A stretch of DNA of 60,053 nucleotides from positions 1 to 60,053 of the forward strand of contig CAZNJB010000022.1 in NCBI GenBank assembly GCA_964573255.1. The letters are read 5' to 3'. The position numbers were made by a program, and so were the translations under genes. This document shows, one piece after another, positions 34,057 to 46,000 of this stretch (position 1 is its first letter; each line of letters opens with the position of its first letter). The stretch is from CAYNUJ01 sp964573255 (GTDB lineage: Bacteria > Bacteroidota > Ignavibacteria > Ignavibacteriales > Melioribacteraceae). The notes under the pieces are model-generated. The model had not been told where the DNA came from. It did not search any database and saw only the letters and a list, made by a program, of their open reading frames with translations.

Positions 34057-36207
34057 ATGAAACGAATTCTTTTATTTCTTATCGTTTTCTCATTTTCTAC
34101 TCATTTTGCTCAGAATACTGAGTTTACAATACAAGACGTTGTATTTAATTCCTATGGCAAATTAGCCCCTTCAAGAGTAAATCAATTAAACTGGATTCCC
34201 GGAACTAATTCTTATTCATTCGTTAAGGATGAAGGAGAAAAATTTTATTTGATGATTTCCTCTGCAAACAGCGAAAAAGAAGAAGTAGCTGTTAGTCTCG
34301 AAAAACTTAACAAATTTATTGAAGCTGCCGGAGGAAAAACTTCTTCACATTTTCAAAGAATAAATTGGATTGATTCCGAAACATTTCAATTTTGGAATAA
34401 AAATAATCTTTATAGATATAATTTCGTTTCGGAAGAATTTGAATTAGTAAATAAAAAGGATGATTCCGCAGCAAATATTTTTATCGCACCTAATAATCAA
34501 TTTATAGCTTATACTGTTGAAAATAACTTATTTGCAGCTAAATCAGCCGATGAAAAAATTCAAATAACTAACGATAAAAACAAAGGCATTGTTAACGGAC
34601 AAACTGTCCACAGAGTTGAATTTGGAATTGACAGAGGAATATTCTGGTCGCCCAATAGCAACTATATTGCTTTCTATAGAAAAGACGAAACAATGGTAAC
34701 TGATTATCCTTTAGTTGATCTAACTACTCGTCCTGCCACATTACAAAACATAAAATATCCAATGGCTGGACAAAAGAGTCACCATGTTACCATTGGTGTT
34801 TTCAATATAAATTCAGGTAATACGGTCTGGCTCAAAACCGGAGAACCATTGGAACAGTATCTCACATGCGTTACTTGGGATCCTTCGGAAAAATATATTT
34901 ATGTGGCACATCTCAACAGAGATCAAAATCATATAAAATTAATTAAATATGATGCCGCTACGGGTAATCAAATCAAAATATTATTTGAAGAAACAGATGA
35001 AAAATATGTAGAACCTGAGCACAGATTGATATTTTTACCAAATGATGAATCAAAATTCCTCTGGTTCTCGGAAAGAGACGGATGGAATCACCTATATTTG
35101 TATGATACCGATGGTAATTTGATAAAACAGGTTACTAAAGGTGAATGGATAGTAACCAAATTTCTCGGTTTCGATGAAAGCGGAGAAAATATCTTTGTTA
35201 CAACTACCAAAGATTCCCCTATCGATAGGCATTCATATGCTGTTAATTTAACTTCCGGCGAAATGAAAAAATTAACAAACGAGCCGGGTATTCACAACGT
35301 TACTCCGAACACAGCCGGCAACTTTTTTATAGATTCATTTAACAGTTTGGAAGTCCCCGGAGTAGTTCAAATACTCAATTCCGATGGTGTTGTTGTCAAA
35401 AAGATTCACGTTTCAGAAAATCCGCTTGAAGATTATAAATTAGGCAAGATTAACATATTTAAGCTTAAATCGAAAGACGGATGCGATTTATATTGCAGAA
35501 TGGTAACACCGCCGGATTTCGACGAAAATAAAAAATATCCTGTCATATTTTATGTTTACGGCGGTCCGCACGCACAGCTTGTCTTAAATTCCTGGCCGTT
35601 TGGAAGATATTCATTTTGGTTCCAAAAAATGGCACAAAAAGGCTACATAGTTTTTACACTTGATAACCACGGTTCGGATAATAGAGGCTTAGCGTTCGAG
35701 CAGAAAACATTCAGAAATTTGGGGACAGAAGAAATTGCCGATCAAATGGTAGGAGTTAATTATTTAAAATCACTTCCATATGTTGATTCAACCAGATTCG
35801 GAGTTTTTGGCTGGAGTTTCGGCGGATTTATGACTACTTCCCTAATGTTGAGAACCAACAATACCTTTAAAGTAGGTGTTGCAGGTGGAGCAGTAATTGA
35901 CTGGAAATATTATGAAGTGATGTATACTGAGAGATATATGGATACTCCCGAACAAAATCCGGATGGGTATGATAAAGCAAATCTTTTAAACTATGTCGAT
36001 AATTTAAACGGAAAATTACTTTTAGTGCACGGAACTTCAGATCCTACAGTTGTATGGCAGCACACATTAATGTTCGTAAAGAAAGCTGCGGATTTGAATA
36101 AACCATTAGATTATTTCCCTTATCCAGGACACGGTCACGGTGTGGTCGGCAAAGATGCATTGCATCTCTATACAAAAATCACTAATTACTTTTTGGATAA
36201 TTTATAA
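34057..36207 (+). CDS. Secreted S9 peptidase, dipeptidyl-peptidase IV family
   Basis: This 716-residue exported serine peptidase has a signal peptide ending FSTHFAQ. An eight-bladed propeller-like N-terminal part of the DPP IV type is followed by an alpha/beta-hydrolase domain. The nucleophile elbow is GWSFGGFMTT, the Asp is in LLVHGTSDPTV, and the catalytic His is in PYPGHGHGV. The family cleaves Xaa-Pro dipeptides from peptide N-termini in the periplasm. The conserved substrate-binding Glu pair of DPP IV is not obvious in its usual motif, so specificity is uncertain. It is monocistronic, between two terminators. Confidence 0.93.
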   Translation: MKRILLFLIVFSFSTHFAQNTEFTIQDVVFNSYGKLAPSRVNQLNWIPGTNSYSFVKDEGEKFYLMISSANSEKEEVAVSLEKLNKFIEAAGGKTSSHFQRINWIDSETFQFWNKNNLYRYNFVSEEFELVNKKDDSAANIFIAPNNQFIAYTVENNLFAAKSADEKIQITNDKNKGIVNGQTVHRVEFGIDRGIFWSPNSNYIAFYRKDETMVTDYPLVDLTTRPATLQNIKYPMAGQKSHHVTIGVFNINSGNTVWLKTGEPLEQYLTCVTWDPSEKYIYVAHLNRDQNHIKLIKYDAATGNQIKILFEETDEKYVEPEHRLIFLPNDESKFLWFSERDGWNHLYLYDTDGNLIKQVTKGEWIVTKFLGFDESGENIFVTTTKDSPIDRHSYAVNLTSGEMKKLTNEPGIHNVTPNTAGNFFIDSFNSLEVPGVVQILNSDGVVVKKIHVSENPLEDYKLGKINIFKLKSKDGCDLYCRMVTPPDFDENKKYPVIFYVYGGPHAQLVLNSWPFGRYSFWFQKMAQKGYIVFTLDNHGSDNRGLAFEQKTFRNLGTEEIADQMVGVNYLKSLPYVDSTRFGVFGWSFGGFMTTSLMLRTNNTFKVGVAGGAVIDWKYYEVMYTERYMDTPEQNPDGYDKANLLNYVDNLNGKLLLVHGTSDPTVVWQHTLMFVKKAADLNKPLDYFPYPGHGHGVVGKDALHLYTKITNYFLDNL

Positions 36208-36218
36208 GATAATAATTT

Positions 36219-36246
36219 GCAGGGAAGTAGTATTCTACTTCCCTGC
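36219..36246. terminator. Bidirectional terminator hairpin between convergent genes
   Basis: The perfect 12-bp stem GCAGGGAAGTAG / CTACTTCCCTGC with loop TATT lies 11 bases after the S9 peptidase stop and 12 bases beyond the end of the convergent T9SS protein gene. Neither side has a long U-run, but its strength and position fit a shared terminator. Confidence 0.75.
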
Positions 36247-36258
36247 TCTTTCAAATGA

Positions 36259-39135
36259 TTATTTTAATAAAACCATCTTCTTAGTTGCAACGTAACTTTC
36301 CCCATTATCAGAGACAGCTTTTATTTTATAAATATAAGTTCCGCTGCTAAGCTGCGAGCCGTCAAATTCAACTGAGTTGTAACCCGCTGCAAATTCTTTT
36401 TTAACAATTGTAGTAATCTCTTGACCAAGTATATTGTAGAGACTTATTGTTACTTCTGCTCTTGAAGGCAATGCAAAATTTATAATAGTTGTAGGATTAA
36501 AGGGGTTAGGATAATTTTGCTTAACCTCAAATTCAGCAGGAATATCTGAAATTTGATTGTTCACGGATGTAACAGTAACATCCCCACGAATAGTAAGTCC
36601 TTTAACTCTTTGAATCCCTACAGTTCCCACGTCAAAATGGAGACCAGTAAGTGGGTCGATTGAAACTAATTTACCTCTTGAACCGTACACTGCAAATAGC
36701 TCGCCGCTTGAATCGAATGCAAGATCATTAGGATTAAGGTCAACAGAAGCAACTTCTTCTTCAGTTCCAGTAGTCGGATCGACTTTATATAATTTACCAT
36801 TATTTAACCCTGTTCTTGAAAACATCCATAATTGATTATCAACAGGGTTAACAGCTATTGCTGAAGGATTTTTGGATAATTGTGCTAAATGTGTTGTATC
36901 ACCATTTAATGATAATTCATAAATATTTCGATCAACTGTAAAACCATATAATTTCCCGTTATTATCAAAAGTAATACTTACAAATGGGATCGGGAATTCA
37001 GTTATTAGATGTGCATCTCCGCCTGAGGAATTAATAACTACCAATTTAGAATTATTAATCTCCTTTTTTAAGCCATAAACAAAATTATTCAAGGGATTAA
37101 TAGTTAAACTTATTATTCCGGGGAAGCCCAAATCACCTACTTCCGTAGGAGTTGCATCAACTTCACTCAATTTTAAATATTTACCGGAAGTATTTATCGG
37201 CGCAGATGAAGCGTATATTACATTTTCTTCTGCTGCAATAATCTCGTAACCAATTGCACTAATAGGTATAACTTTAATTGGATCATCTGGATCATTACTT
37301 TCGATAATAATTGAATCTTGAATTATTTCAGCATAAGCCGGAATAAATTCAATATTAATTACTAAAGAATCAAATGCATTCAAATCAGCAGGAATAGGTT
37401 TACTAAAAGTTAAATTGATTACATCAGATCTGTTAACTGATATTTGCGAAATATTTAGAACCGGCTGACCGAAATTTCTAATAATCAATTGTTCTCTTAA
37501 AGTATCAGTACCAATTTCAACCTCACCCAAATCTAAGGACGATGAGTGTGAGAAAATATACTGGTCAGTAAACGGTTCAAAACGTACGCCGGAAGCCCAA
37601 GTACCCCAATTATTTTTGTGATGAACATATTCTGTGTATAACCAAACAGAATTAGTATCGACAGGGTCTAACCAAGCACCGTTATAATCTCCCCACCTAT
37701 TCCTAGTTCCGCCATAAGTTACAACATAATTATCTTTACCGGATTGCATAACAAAACTACCAGTAGGAGTTTGACTTCCTGCGGGAATAATTGTAAAATA
37801 TGCTCCAGCATAATCATCTTTAGCAGAACGACTATATGTAATAACAACATTATCACTGCCGTCAACAACAAGAGCAGGATATGAATGATAATGACTAGGA
37901 GCACCCATTACAAAATCAGTAATAGCCGTATTATTACTTAAATCAATTTCTACATAATGTACACCAGAAAATGCACCGTTATTTACTACTCGGACCGAAT
38001 GAACTAAATGAATTTTTCCGTTTTTGTAAACCGGTTCATTTCTCAATCCGAATCCGCCTCCGTCAATTCTGGGAGTTCCTCCACCCAATTGATCCATATC
38101 AGGTGGTTGAGAAAATGCTGTAACCGGCACTAAATCCCCACTTAGTACTGGGTCTCTTTCAATTTGAGAAAGAGTGTAAATAGCGAAGTTTGTTCCAACT
38201 GTAAACGGCGAATGAGCTACAAAATAATAATTATCAGATTTGGAGTACATCCTGACAGGTCTTAAACCAAAAGCGTTAGCAGTACTAGAAGGATATTTAA
38301 TATTCCAAATATCGGTAAAGTTTACCGGTCCGGCATTATCTTTATAAATTTCACTTTTCAAAATTATTCTTAATTTAGTATTGCTATAACCTCCCGAAAA
38401 GTAGAATTGGTTGGAAGTAAGATAGATAGCCTTATCATCAAAACCTAAACCTTCATAATCTCCCCAACTTCCGTTCACAGTAGAACCGTCAACATTTGAA
38501 GGCAAAGCCCAATTGTACCAAGTTCCGAGAGGATCACTATCATCAGAAACTGAAAACAAATAATATCCCTCGCTAGCCGATTCGTTTATATGAAGCCAAA
38601 CCATCACCCATCTACCAGAATAATGATCGTAAATAACTTTTGGATCGAATGGAGAAGCGCCAGGGACTAAAGTGGAATACCATTGTGCCGCTGATATAGA
38701 TTTTAACTCATTCCCTTGCTTGTCTGTAATTTTGAAACTACTATTAACAGTAAATATAATATGATTAGGACCTACAGCTAGATAGGGATCCGGTGGAATT
38801 GAATTGGATTGTTTGTATCCTTCAAATTCTTCAAATATAATCACACTATCATCTACACCGGCAAGTTTATTATAATTAGGATCTAAAATAAAATTTGATC
38901 CTTCCGGCGGAACCGAACTCAATTCTGCAGCAGGTGTTGGCAATAAAGAAGGTTTCTCGTGATTAATTAATTTTAAACTAAGATTTGGGGTAAATTGAAC
39001 ACGAGTAAAATCGTCTGTCGTCCTAACTACACCAGTATCTACAGTTCCGGTAGCCGGTCCAGAGTAAGTAATTTGTGCATAAAGGTAAAGAGTATTACAT
39101 AATATAAGAACTAAAACATATTTTATAATTTTCAT
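36259..39135 (-). CDS. T9SS-sorted surface or secreted protein with ASH-like and propeller domains
   Basis: This 958-residue protein has a signal peptide ending LYLYAQ. A large N-terminal module (about residues 60–540, with PPDPYLAVGPNHIIF and GSWGDYEGLGFD) resembles secreted beta-propeller proteins. An ASH/HYDIN-like Ig domain follows (LDLGEVEIGT to about 640). Next is a second repeat region of the propeller kind (about 650–850), and then the C-terminal sorting domain NYPNPFNPTTIINF ending KKMVLLK. It is the last gene of the surface operon, preceded by a GGAG ribosome site. No catalytic motif was recognised. A role in adhesion or as an accessory of the giant protein is inferred from position only. 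Confidence 0.8.
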   Translation of the reverse strand: MKIIKYVLVLILCNTLYLYAQITYSGPATGTVDTGVVRTTDDFTRVQFTPNLSLKLINHEKPSLLPTPAAELSSVPPEGSNFILDPNYNKLAGVDDSVIIFEEFEGYKQSNSIPPDPYLAVGPNHIIFTVNSSFKITDKQGNELKSISAAQWYSTLVPGASPFDPKVIYDHYSGRWVMVWLHINESASEGYYLFSVSDDSDPLGTWYNWALPSNVDGSTVNGSWGDYEGLGFDDKAIYLTSNQFYFSGGYSNTKLRIILKSEIYKDNAGPVNFTDIWNIKYPSSTANAFGLRPVRMYSKSDNYYFVAHSPFTVGTNFAIYTLSQIERDPVLSGDLVPVTAFSQPPDMDQLGGGTPRIDGGGFGLRNEPVYKNGKIHLVHSVRVVNNGAFSGVHYVEIDLSNNTAITDFVMGAPSHYHSYPALVVDGSDNVVITYSRSAKDDYAGAYFTIIPAGSQTPTGSFVMQSGKDNYVVTYGGTRNRWGDYNGAWLDPVDTNSVWLYTEYVHHKNNWGTWASGVRFEPFTDQYIFSHSSSLDLGEVEIGTDTLREQLIIRNFGQPVLNISQISVNRSDVINLTFSKPIPADLNAFDSLVINIEFIPAYAEIIQDSIIIESNDPDDPIKVIPISAIGYEIIAAEENVIYASSAPINTSGKYLKLSEVDATPTEVGDLGFPGIISLTINPLNNFVYGLKKEINNSKLVVINSSGGDAHLITEFPIPFVSITFDNNGKLYGFTVDRNIYELSLNGDTTHLAQLSKNPSAIAVNPVDNQLWMFSRTGLNNGKLYKVDPTTGTEEEVASVDLNPNDLAFDSSGELFAVYGSRGKLVSIDPLTGLHFDVGTVGIQRVKGLTIRGDVTVTSVNNQISDIPAEFEVKQNYPNPFNPTTIINFALPSRAEVTISLYNILGQEITTIVKKEFAAGYNSVEFDGSQLSSGTYIYKIKAVSDNGESYVATKKMVLLK

Positions 39136-39194
39136 CCCTACTCCTTAGATTGGGTTTAGTTAATAAATATAATGATTCTGAATTTAATAAATGG

Positions 39195-40043
39195 CTACTC
39201 TATTATTATAGTAGCATTTTTAGGCAGATCAGCATTAATGATCTTTTTATCCGAAGACACTAATTCAATTTTAGTAAATTCAACAAGGGCATTTCCTTTT
39301 CTCTTACCCCTGAAATTTAATTTCACTAACGAACCTGACCCACTTAAGCCCTTTTGATTGCCGTTCTTAGATAAAAATCCACTAAAAATTTCTATCTTAC
39401 CAGTATTATTGATATCATTTAATAAACTGGAACCGGGCATTGATAATTCAATAGGCAAAAGCACCTGCGTAAATTCTCTCCGTTCTACGAATGGTGATTT
39501 CTGTGCGCTAATAAATTCCAATCTACTCTTATCGAAAACTACAACTACCCTCATCGATATTAAGCTATCAATGTTTTCTGTCCAAATCGATATACTAGCA
39601 GTATCATTTTGTTTTATTGTAGTTTCCTTTTTATAAAACATTAAAGTTTTACCGGATATAGCATCCACTTGAAATTTTCTTTGTGTAGACTGCTGTAATT
39701 GCCCACTTTTACCCCAGACTTTAAAGACATAGAAGCCTTCATCTAAATTTGAAAAGTATACTTCGTTAGTCGTAGACCATTGAGTAGTATCGATATAAGT
39801 TGTATCAACATTATCCTCATCCAAAATTAGAAGAGTATAGGAGAATTGATAATCATCGCTACTTCCTCTCCACTTAAAATAAACCTCATCTACATTGAGA
39901 ACTTGATTCTCCTTCGGCCCCTCAATAATTTCGATGAAAGGCGGAGGACTATCAATTAGACTCGGCGATTCACAAGAAATAAAAATATATTGCCCAGCAA
40001 GAATGATAAGTAATACTATCAAATACTTCACATGAGCTTTCAT
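39195..40043 (-). CDS. Lipoprotein with a cohesin-like domain
   Basis: This 282-residue protein has a lipobox-like signal end (IFISC, Cys near residue 24), so it should be anchored by lipid to the outer membrane. An Fn3/Ig-like domain (about residues 35–130) is followed by a cohesin-like domain (about 135–282). The pattern there is 'SISIWTENIDSLISMRVVVV', a FDKSRLEFISA strand, 'NTGKIEIFSGF', 'GSGSLVKLNFRG' and a final NATIIIE strand. Cohesins bind dockerins, and the neighbouring giant protein, 17 bases upstream, carries a dockerin-like segment. Assignment as a cohesin is by pattern and needs a profile search. Confidence 0.7.
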   Translation of the reverse strand: MKAHVKYLIVLLIILAGQYIFISCESPSLIDSPPPFIEIIEGPKENQVLNVDEVYFKWRGSSDDYQFSYTLLILDEDNVDTTYIDTTQWSTTNEVYFSNLDEGFYVFKVWGKSGQLQQSTQRKFQVDAISGKTLMFYKKETTIKQNDTASISIWTENIDSLISMRVVVVFDKSRLEFISAQKSPFVERREFTQVLLPIELSMPGSSLLNDINNTGKIEIFSGFLSKNGNQKGLSGSGSLVKLNFRGKRKGNALVEFTKIELVSSDKKIINADLPKNATIIIE

Positions 40044-40060
40044 ATCAAAACCTTTATCCT

Positions 40061-43000
40061 TTATTTCAATAATAGTAATTTCTTAGTTGATACAAAATTA
40101 TTGGCTACGAAACGGTAAATATAAACTCCGGTAGCCAATCCACCGTTAATTTTGGATGCATCGAATAAATACTTATACGAACCTTCCTTCTTCATACCAT
40201 CGATAAGAACAGCAACCTTTTGTCCTAAAATATTATAAAGAACCAATTGAACTCTTGCAGGCTCGGGTAATTCGTATTCAATCGTTGTTGAAGGATTAAA
40301 CGGATTCGGATAATTTTGTGATAGAGTATACGTCTTTGGAATTTCAGTCAATGTATAGACTATCGATTTTTTGAAAACAGTTTCCGATTTATTATCGACT
40401 CCGGTAATTTCAAGTAATAACGAATCCTTTGGATTGAATTTATTCAAATTAGAATTTACCGAAGCTGTCAATAAATATTCTCCATTCGCCTTACCCTTAA
40501 TCTTAGCAAAGTCTGCATAGATCATACCATTTAGACTATCAACATATATCAATGATATATCTTCAGGAGAAATAGATTTTCCGGTAATTGTTATCGAATC
40601 CAAATCAAATACTGCATTATCATAGCTCAATCTTACAGAGAATGCCTTAATATCATTATTATCTGACAAAGAAATCGGGAATTCAAATTTCTTTTCACCG
40701 CGTTTGAATCTAATTTCTTTTCGCTCGTCCGAATCGCCGAAAGATTTATTCGCCAATTTGGGCAGCGATACATTTATTTTATCGTAATACCAAATATCGA
40801 TAAATGTTAACAGATCATTCATATCCAATTCAAAATTACCGTTAACTTCCACATACGGAATTTCTCCGGTATATGGATAGAAATCTGCTCCGTGAATTGA
40901 ATCAGGTGAAGACCAGGAAGTGACAAAAGCAGACAAATCTACTACATCAATAGCTTTGTCTCCATTGTAGTCGGCAAGATTCAACGTTGTAAAAGAATGT
41001 TGATATGTTCTTGAATTACCCAGTGCATCGGAAACAATTATATCGAAATCGTAATTAGTAGCAGTGGTTAAATCTCTTAAAACCATTGAATCTCTTGTGG
41101 TTGATACACCGTTTATTGCCGTACTGCTAGAAACAAAGCTAACAGTAACAGGTTTTGACGAATCAATCGCAGCTGTCCATTTAGCAACAGCTTTATCCCA
41201 GCCTTGTGAAAATACTCGCTGAGTTATTACAAAAGTGTTGTCGTCGTATTCCGGTGGTTTATTGTCAATTTTCACACTGTCGAGCGGAACTTCATAATTA
41301 ACATTAAAGTCACTCTGATAAAGAACCTTAATATCAACAAATCCTTCGAAATTATCTACAAATGCTTTCGAGTTCCATTTAAGGGTATCTTCTATTACCG
41401 GACCGGTAAACGTACTCTGTGAAATTGTTAAGCCTGAACCACCGGGCGAGTAAGTAGTTGTACCGCTAAATCTCCATTGCAATCCTATTACAGTTAACAC
41501 CTCACCGGGAGTATCAAAACTCCAAGTAAATTTAACTGTTCCACCTTGATATTTATCCCTTACTCTAACAACCGGAGATGGTCCAATAACAAATTCTGTT
41601 TTACTAGTATCCGCAATAGAAGCATCCCTGTAATCTCGGACGATAATTCTCGCCTTACTGGTTGTAATTCCGGTTGGGATAGTCCAACTATATGGATTAT
41701 CATTTGTTGCCGAAATTGGTCCTGCGACAGGGATAGGAGCAGTTCCGTCGCCGAGATCAACAAAGATTCTTACAGAATCGAGTTTCTCGGAAATCCAAGA
41801 AATCTGATGTGTTGAACCGGTATTCCATGCTTCTCTACTCTGCGGAGATGTAACTTCGAGACGTACAATCGTAAACGTAGATTTACTTGTATCTCTAATA
41901 TTTTGGAAATCTGAAGAAACAACTCTAACCTTTGCTTTATCGGTTGCAAATACAATTCCATCATCCAAAGTCCATTCGTAAATTCCTCCGCCGGCTGAAG
42001 AATTCTGGAATCCAGCATTTTGTATATTCTGCCAATCGGCATCATTACCTGTTAAATTATATTGCAATATAACCTGATCAATAAAATCACTCTTCCATTC
42101 TACAGGATATTTTTTACCGATTTGCCATCTTTCACCGCCGTCCGGGGTTACTAATTGTATTCTACTTATAATGAATGTACTGTCACTTAAATCGTAAATT
42201 TCAGGATGCTCCGGATCATAAATTTTCATTGAAACGCCAGGATCCGGATCAATATTAATATTCCAAATATATTTTAAATCAGCAGCATTCAAAGGATTCG
42301 CATTCAACGGGACGCCGTAATTCGGATCTCCACTTCCTTTAACCGCTAAATTAACGGTACTAATTGTATTTGAACTTGCAATCCATTCAACATTATATTG
42401 CGTTCCTATCTGTTCTCCAGTACCGCCATTTGGATTAATCAATCTGAGGTAACTTACAACTATCGGTTTATCTACAGTATCTCCTACCTCTGGATAATTT
42501 AAATCATAAACCCTAATCTTATAATTATTACCGGCATCACTTAAACCAAGGTTTTCGATTTCATTCCAAATATATGATGTACCGGTTCCGTTAGGGATAG
42601 AAATATTTTCCCATTTTACGGGATTTGCTGTATAATCTTTGGTGTACTCAAGTCGAATGTTATCAATAAATTGTCTTTCCAATTCAATAGTATAATTCCT
42701 GTCAACACCGGCTTGCAAATATTCTCCACCTACCGGAGAAGTAATTCTCAATCTTGCAATAGTAAATGCCGATGTATTGGTGTCTAACAAGGAAGTATTA
42801 TTTACATCCCTTATTCTTATATAACAATCATTAGAAGGAGTCTGCGGAACTATCCAATCGTAACTTGAATCTGCTTGAGTAATTACTATTGGAGTCCAGC
42901 TGTTTCCTTTGGCTATCTTATATGATATTTCAACAAATTTAATATTAGAAGAAGCCGACCATTGAATCTTATAGGAAGAATTTTCTCTGATTTTTTCTGA

Positions 43001-46000
43001 GTTTTTCAAAGAAAGCAACTGTAAGCTTCCTACTCTGAAAACTGCATCGGAAGTATCAGCAACATTAGGATATTGAACATCGCTAATTTCTATTTTGGCC
43101 GAATCAGATACTAAAGTAGCAGGAATATTCCAATCGAAACTACCGGCACTGCTTACCGTAGTAGGCACAATTATATTCCATCCGAGTTCCGGTGTATACA
43201 ATCTAATTTTCAGACGGCTGATATTGCTGCTAGCAGTCCATTTTATTTTTGAAGTTGTTCCGCTACTTAAAAATTCACCGCCATTTGGAGAATCAACATT
43301 CAATATGCTAATTGAGAAGTAATCAGTAGCAGCATATAATTTTCTGTTCGATTCGGAGTCAAAAACAATCACCTTAATACTATCTGTCGACACAGACGGT
43401 AAATTATTCCATGCATACGAACCGGCGGAGGCTAACTGATTAGTTGCGATCGGGATTGTATCTTGAGCCATAATATAATACAAATCCACTCCTGCAACTG
43501 AATTACTTACCTGCCAATTGATATTAGCACTTAATCCTGCTCGGAATCTTTCACCCTGTGATGGTGATGTTATTTTTATCCAACCTATTTTAAATACGGC
43601 ATCACTTACATCAGTATTATTATTATCTGAAAAGTCAGTGATTCTAATTAATCCTTCCGTAGTACTTAAATCACTCGGTATAGTCCAATTATAAAATCCA
43701 TTCGATGCATTATATGGCGAAACTAGTGTAGTCCATGTAGCTCCGTTATCCGGACTGAATTCAATTGTTATGGAAGTTACAAATCCAGCTTCCCACTTGA
43801 TTGGAACCACAGAACCAGCGATTAAATAATCTCCTCCATTAGGTGAAGTTAATGTTAATGAAGGGATATAAATAGTAAATGTTGATGTAGTATCGACAAT
43901 ATCACTGTTTGCTACATCATTAATTTTTATCATACAATTCGATGATGAAATGGTTGAAGGAATATTCCAACTGTAGCTGGCAGGAGAAGCCGGAACATTT
44001 GAGGGAGTAACCGGATTCCAAGTTGAACCAGCGTCAGTCGAAAACTCAATTCGTACGGAATCAATTTGTGGACTGGCTGCCCATTGAATCTGCTGAGTTG
44101 TACCTGCCATCCAATTTGTAGTATTATCCGGAAGCGTAATTCTCAATGTTCTTATTGAAAATCTTTGTGTCGTATCTGAAATTTGATACGATGAACCTTC
44201 ATCGCTTATAATAATACGAGCTGAATCGGTTGTTATATCATTTGTTACAGTCCACAAAAAGCTTGTCGTGTCCCCTACGGAACCAATATTTTTAATTACT
44301 CCGGTAGATTCATCGAGCAAGTCAAGTTTTAAATTCGTAACACTCGAACTCTTCGTCCAAGTAATCGGGAAAGTCTTACCCGCATGCAAAATTTCTCCTC
44401 CGGCTGGTTGCGATGCGACTATCCAACCAATTTTAAATACCTCTGGAGAAACAGCATCAATTGAATCCCCTTCGATTGCTGTAACTAATATTTTTGCGTT
44501 TGCAGAAGAAATATTTTGAGAAATATTCCAATCGAATGAACCGGTTGAGGCTACTAATGCATTCGCGCCAGGAATCGTTGTGTAGGTTTGACCATCTAGA
44601 GTATATTGTAATTTTACGTTGTTGATAGTGTTACTAGCCGACCATTTAATTTTTTGAGTTGAACCGGAAGTCCAGAATTCTCCTCCTAATGGAGAAAGAA
44701 GAGAAAGTTTACTAATCTTGAATGTACTCGCACTTGAATCTACGAGAGAAGGATTTTGGGTATCAGATATTTTAACCAATGCTTGTGATGTTACTGTATC
44801 AGGAAGGAGCCAATTATATACTCCGCTGGCTGCAGGGTATGAATTTTCCAATAGATTCCAATTCACCCCATTATCAAGCGAGTATTCAATTTTAATAGTA
44901 TTCAGCCATAATCCGGTCCATTTAATTTGTCTTACATCCTTAGCTTGATAATGCTCACCGCCGTTTGGTGAAATCAATGAAATTGTAGGAGTAAATACTG
45001 TAAATCTATTACTGACTGCAAGTATGGAAGCATTATCTAAATCACGCAGTCTAATTCTTGCTGTTTTGCTGGTATCATTCGTTACCGTCCAGCTATAAGT
45101 TAAATTAGCAGCATTTACAGTATCAATCTTATTCCAAGTAGTTCCGTCATTTACGGAATATTCAATAATCACTTTATTAATATTACAATAGTCCCAGCTT
45201 ATAGTTTGGGTTGAACCTGCTTGCCAATTTTCACCTCCGCCAGGAGAAGCAATATCCAATTGTTTGATTGTAAAGCTAGCGTCACTGGCATCTATGGTTG
45301 AAGGGAAAGCAAAATCCTTAACCCTTACAAAATTTGTGGATGAGCAGTTCAATCCTGTTAAATTCCATGTATAACTTCCGGTAGAAGCATCGATTGGTTG
45401 GGAGGTAATAGCCGACCAACTAACTCCGTCAGCTGAATATTCTAAGATAACTTGAGTAATATCGCTGCTGTTCACCCAGGAAATATTATACGTAGAACCA
45501 AGTTGTAAATCTTCTCCTCCGTTCGGAGCTGTAAGTGTAAGAAGACTAATAATGAAAGATGAAGAACTAACATCATTAATTTGATTGGAAGAAGTAATAT
45601 CACTAATTCTAATAAGAGCATTATTAGATGAAATATTCGGGATATTCCAAGTATAGGTTCCTCCGGCAGCCGGATAGGAGGATTCGATAGTCTGCCAATT
45701 ACTTCCACCGTCAGAAGAATATTCAATTTTAATATTTGTTACATTTGGCGAGGCAGTCCATTGAATTGTTTGTGCACTTCCGCCCTGCCAATGTTCTCCA
45801 CCATCAGGTGCTATCAAAGATAAACCACCGATAGTGAATATCAAATCACTGCTATCAGCAATGAATGTGTTTAATACATCGTAAACTTTTATGAGTGCAT
45901 TTGAAGTAGCCAATGATGGACTTACATTCCAATTATACTGACCTGCAGAAGCACTTATTGATCCCACCAAGGTACTCCAACTTGAGCCACCGTCAGTCGA

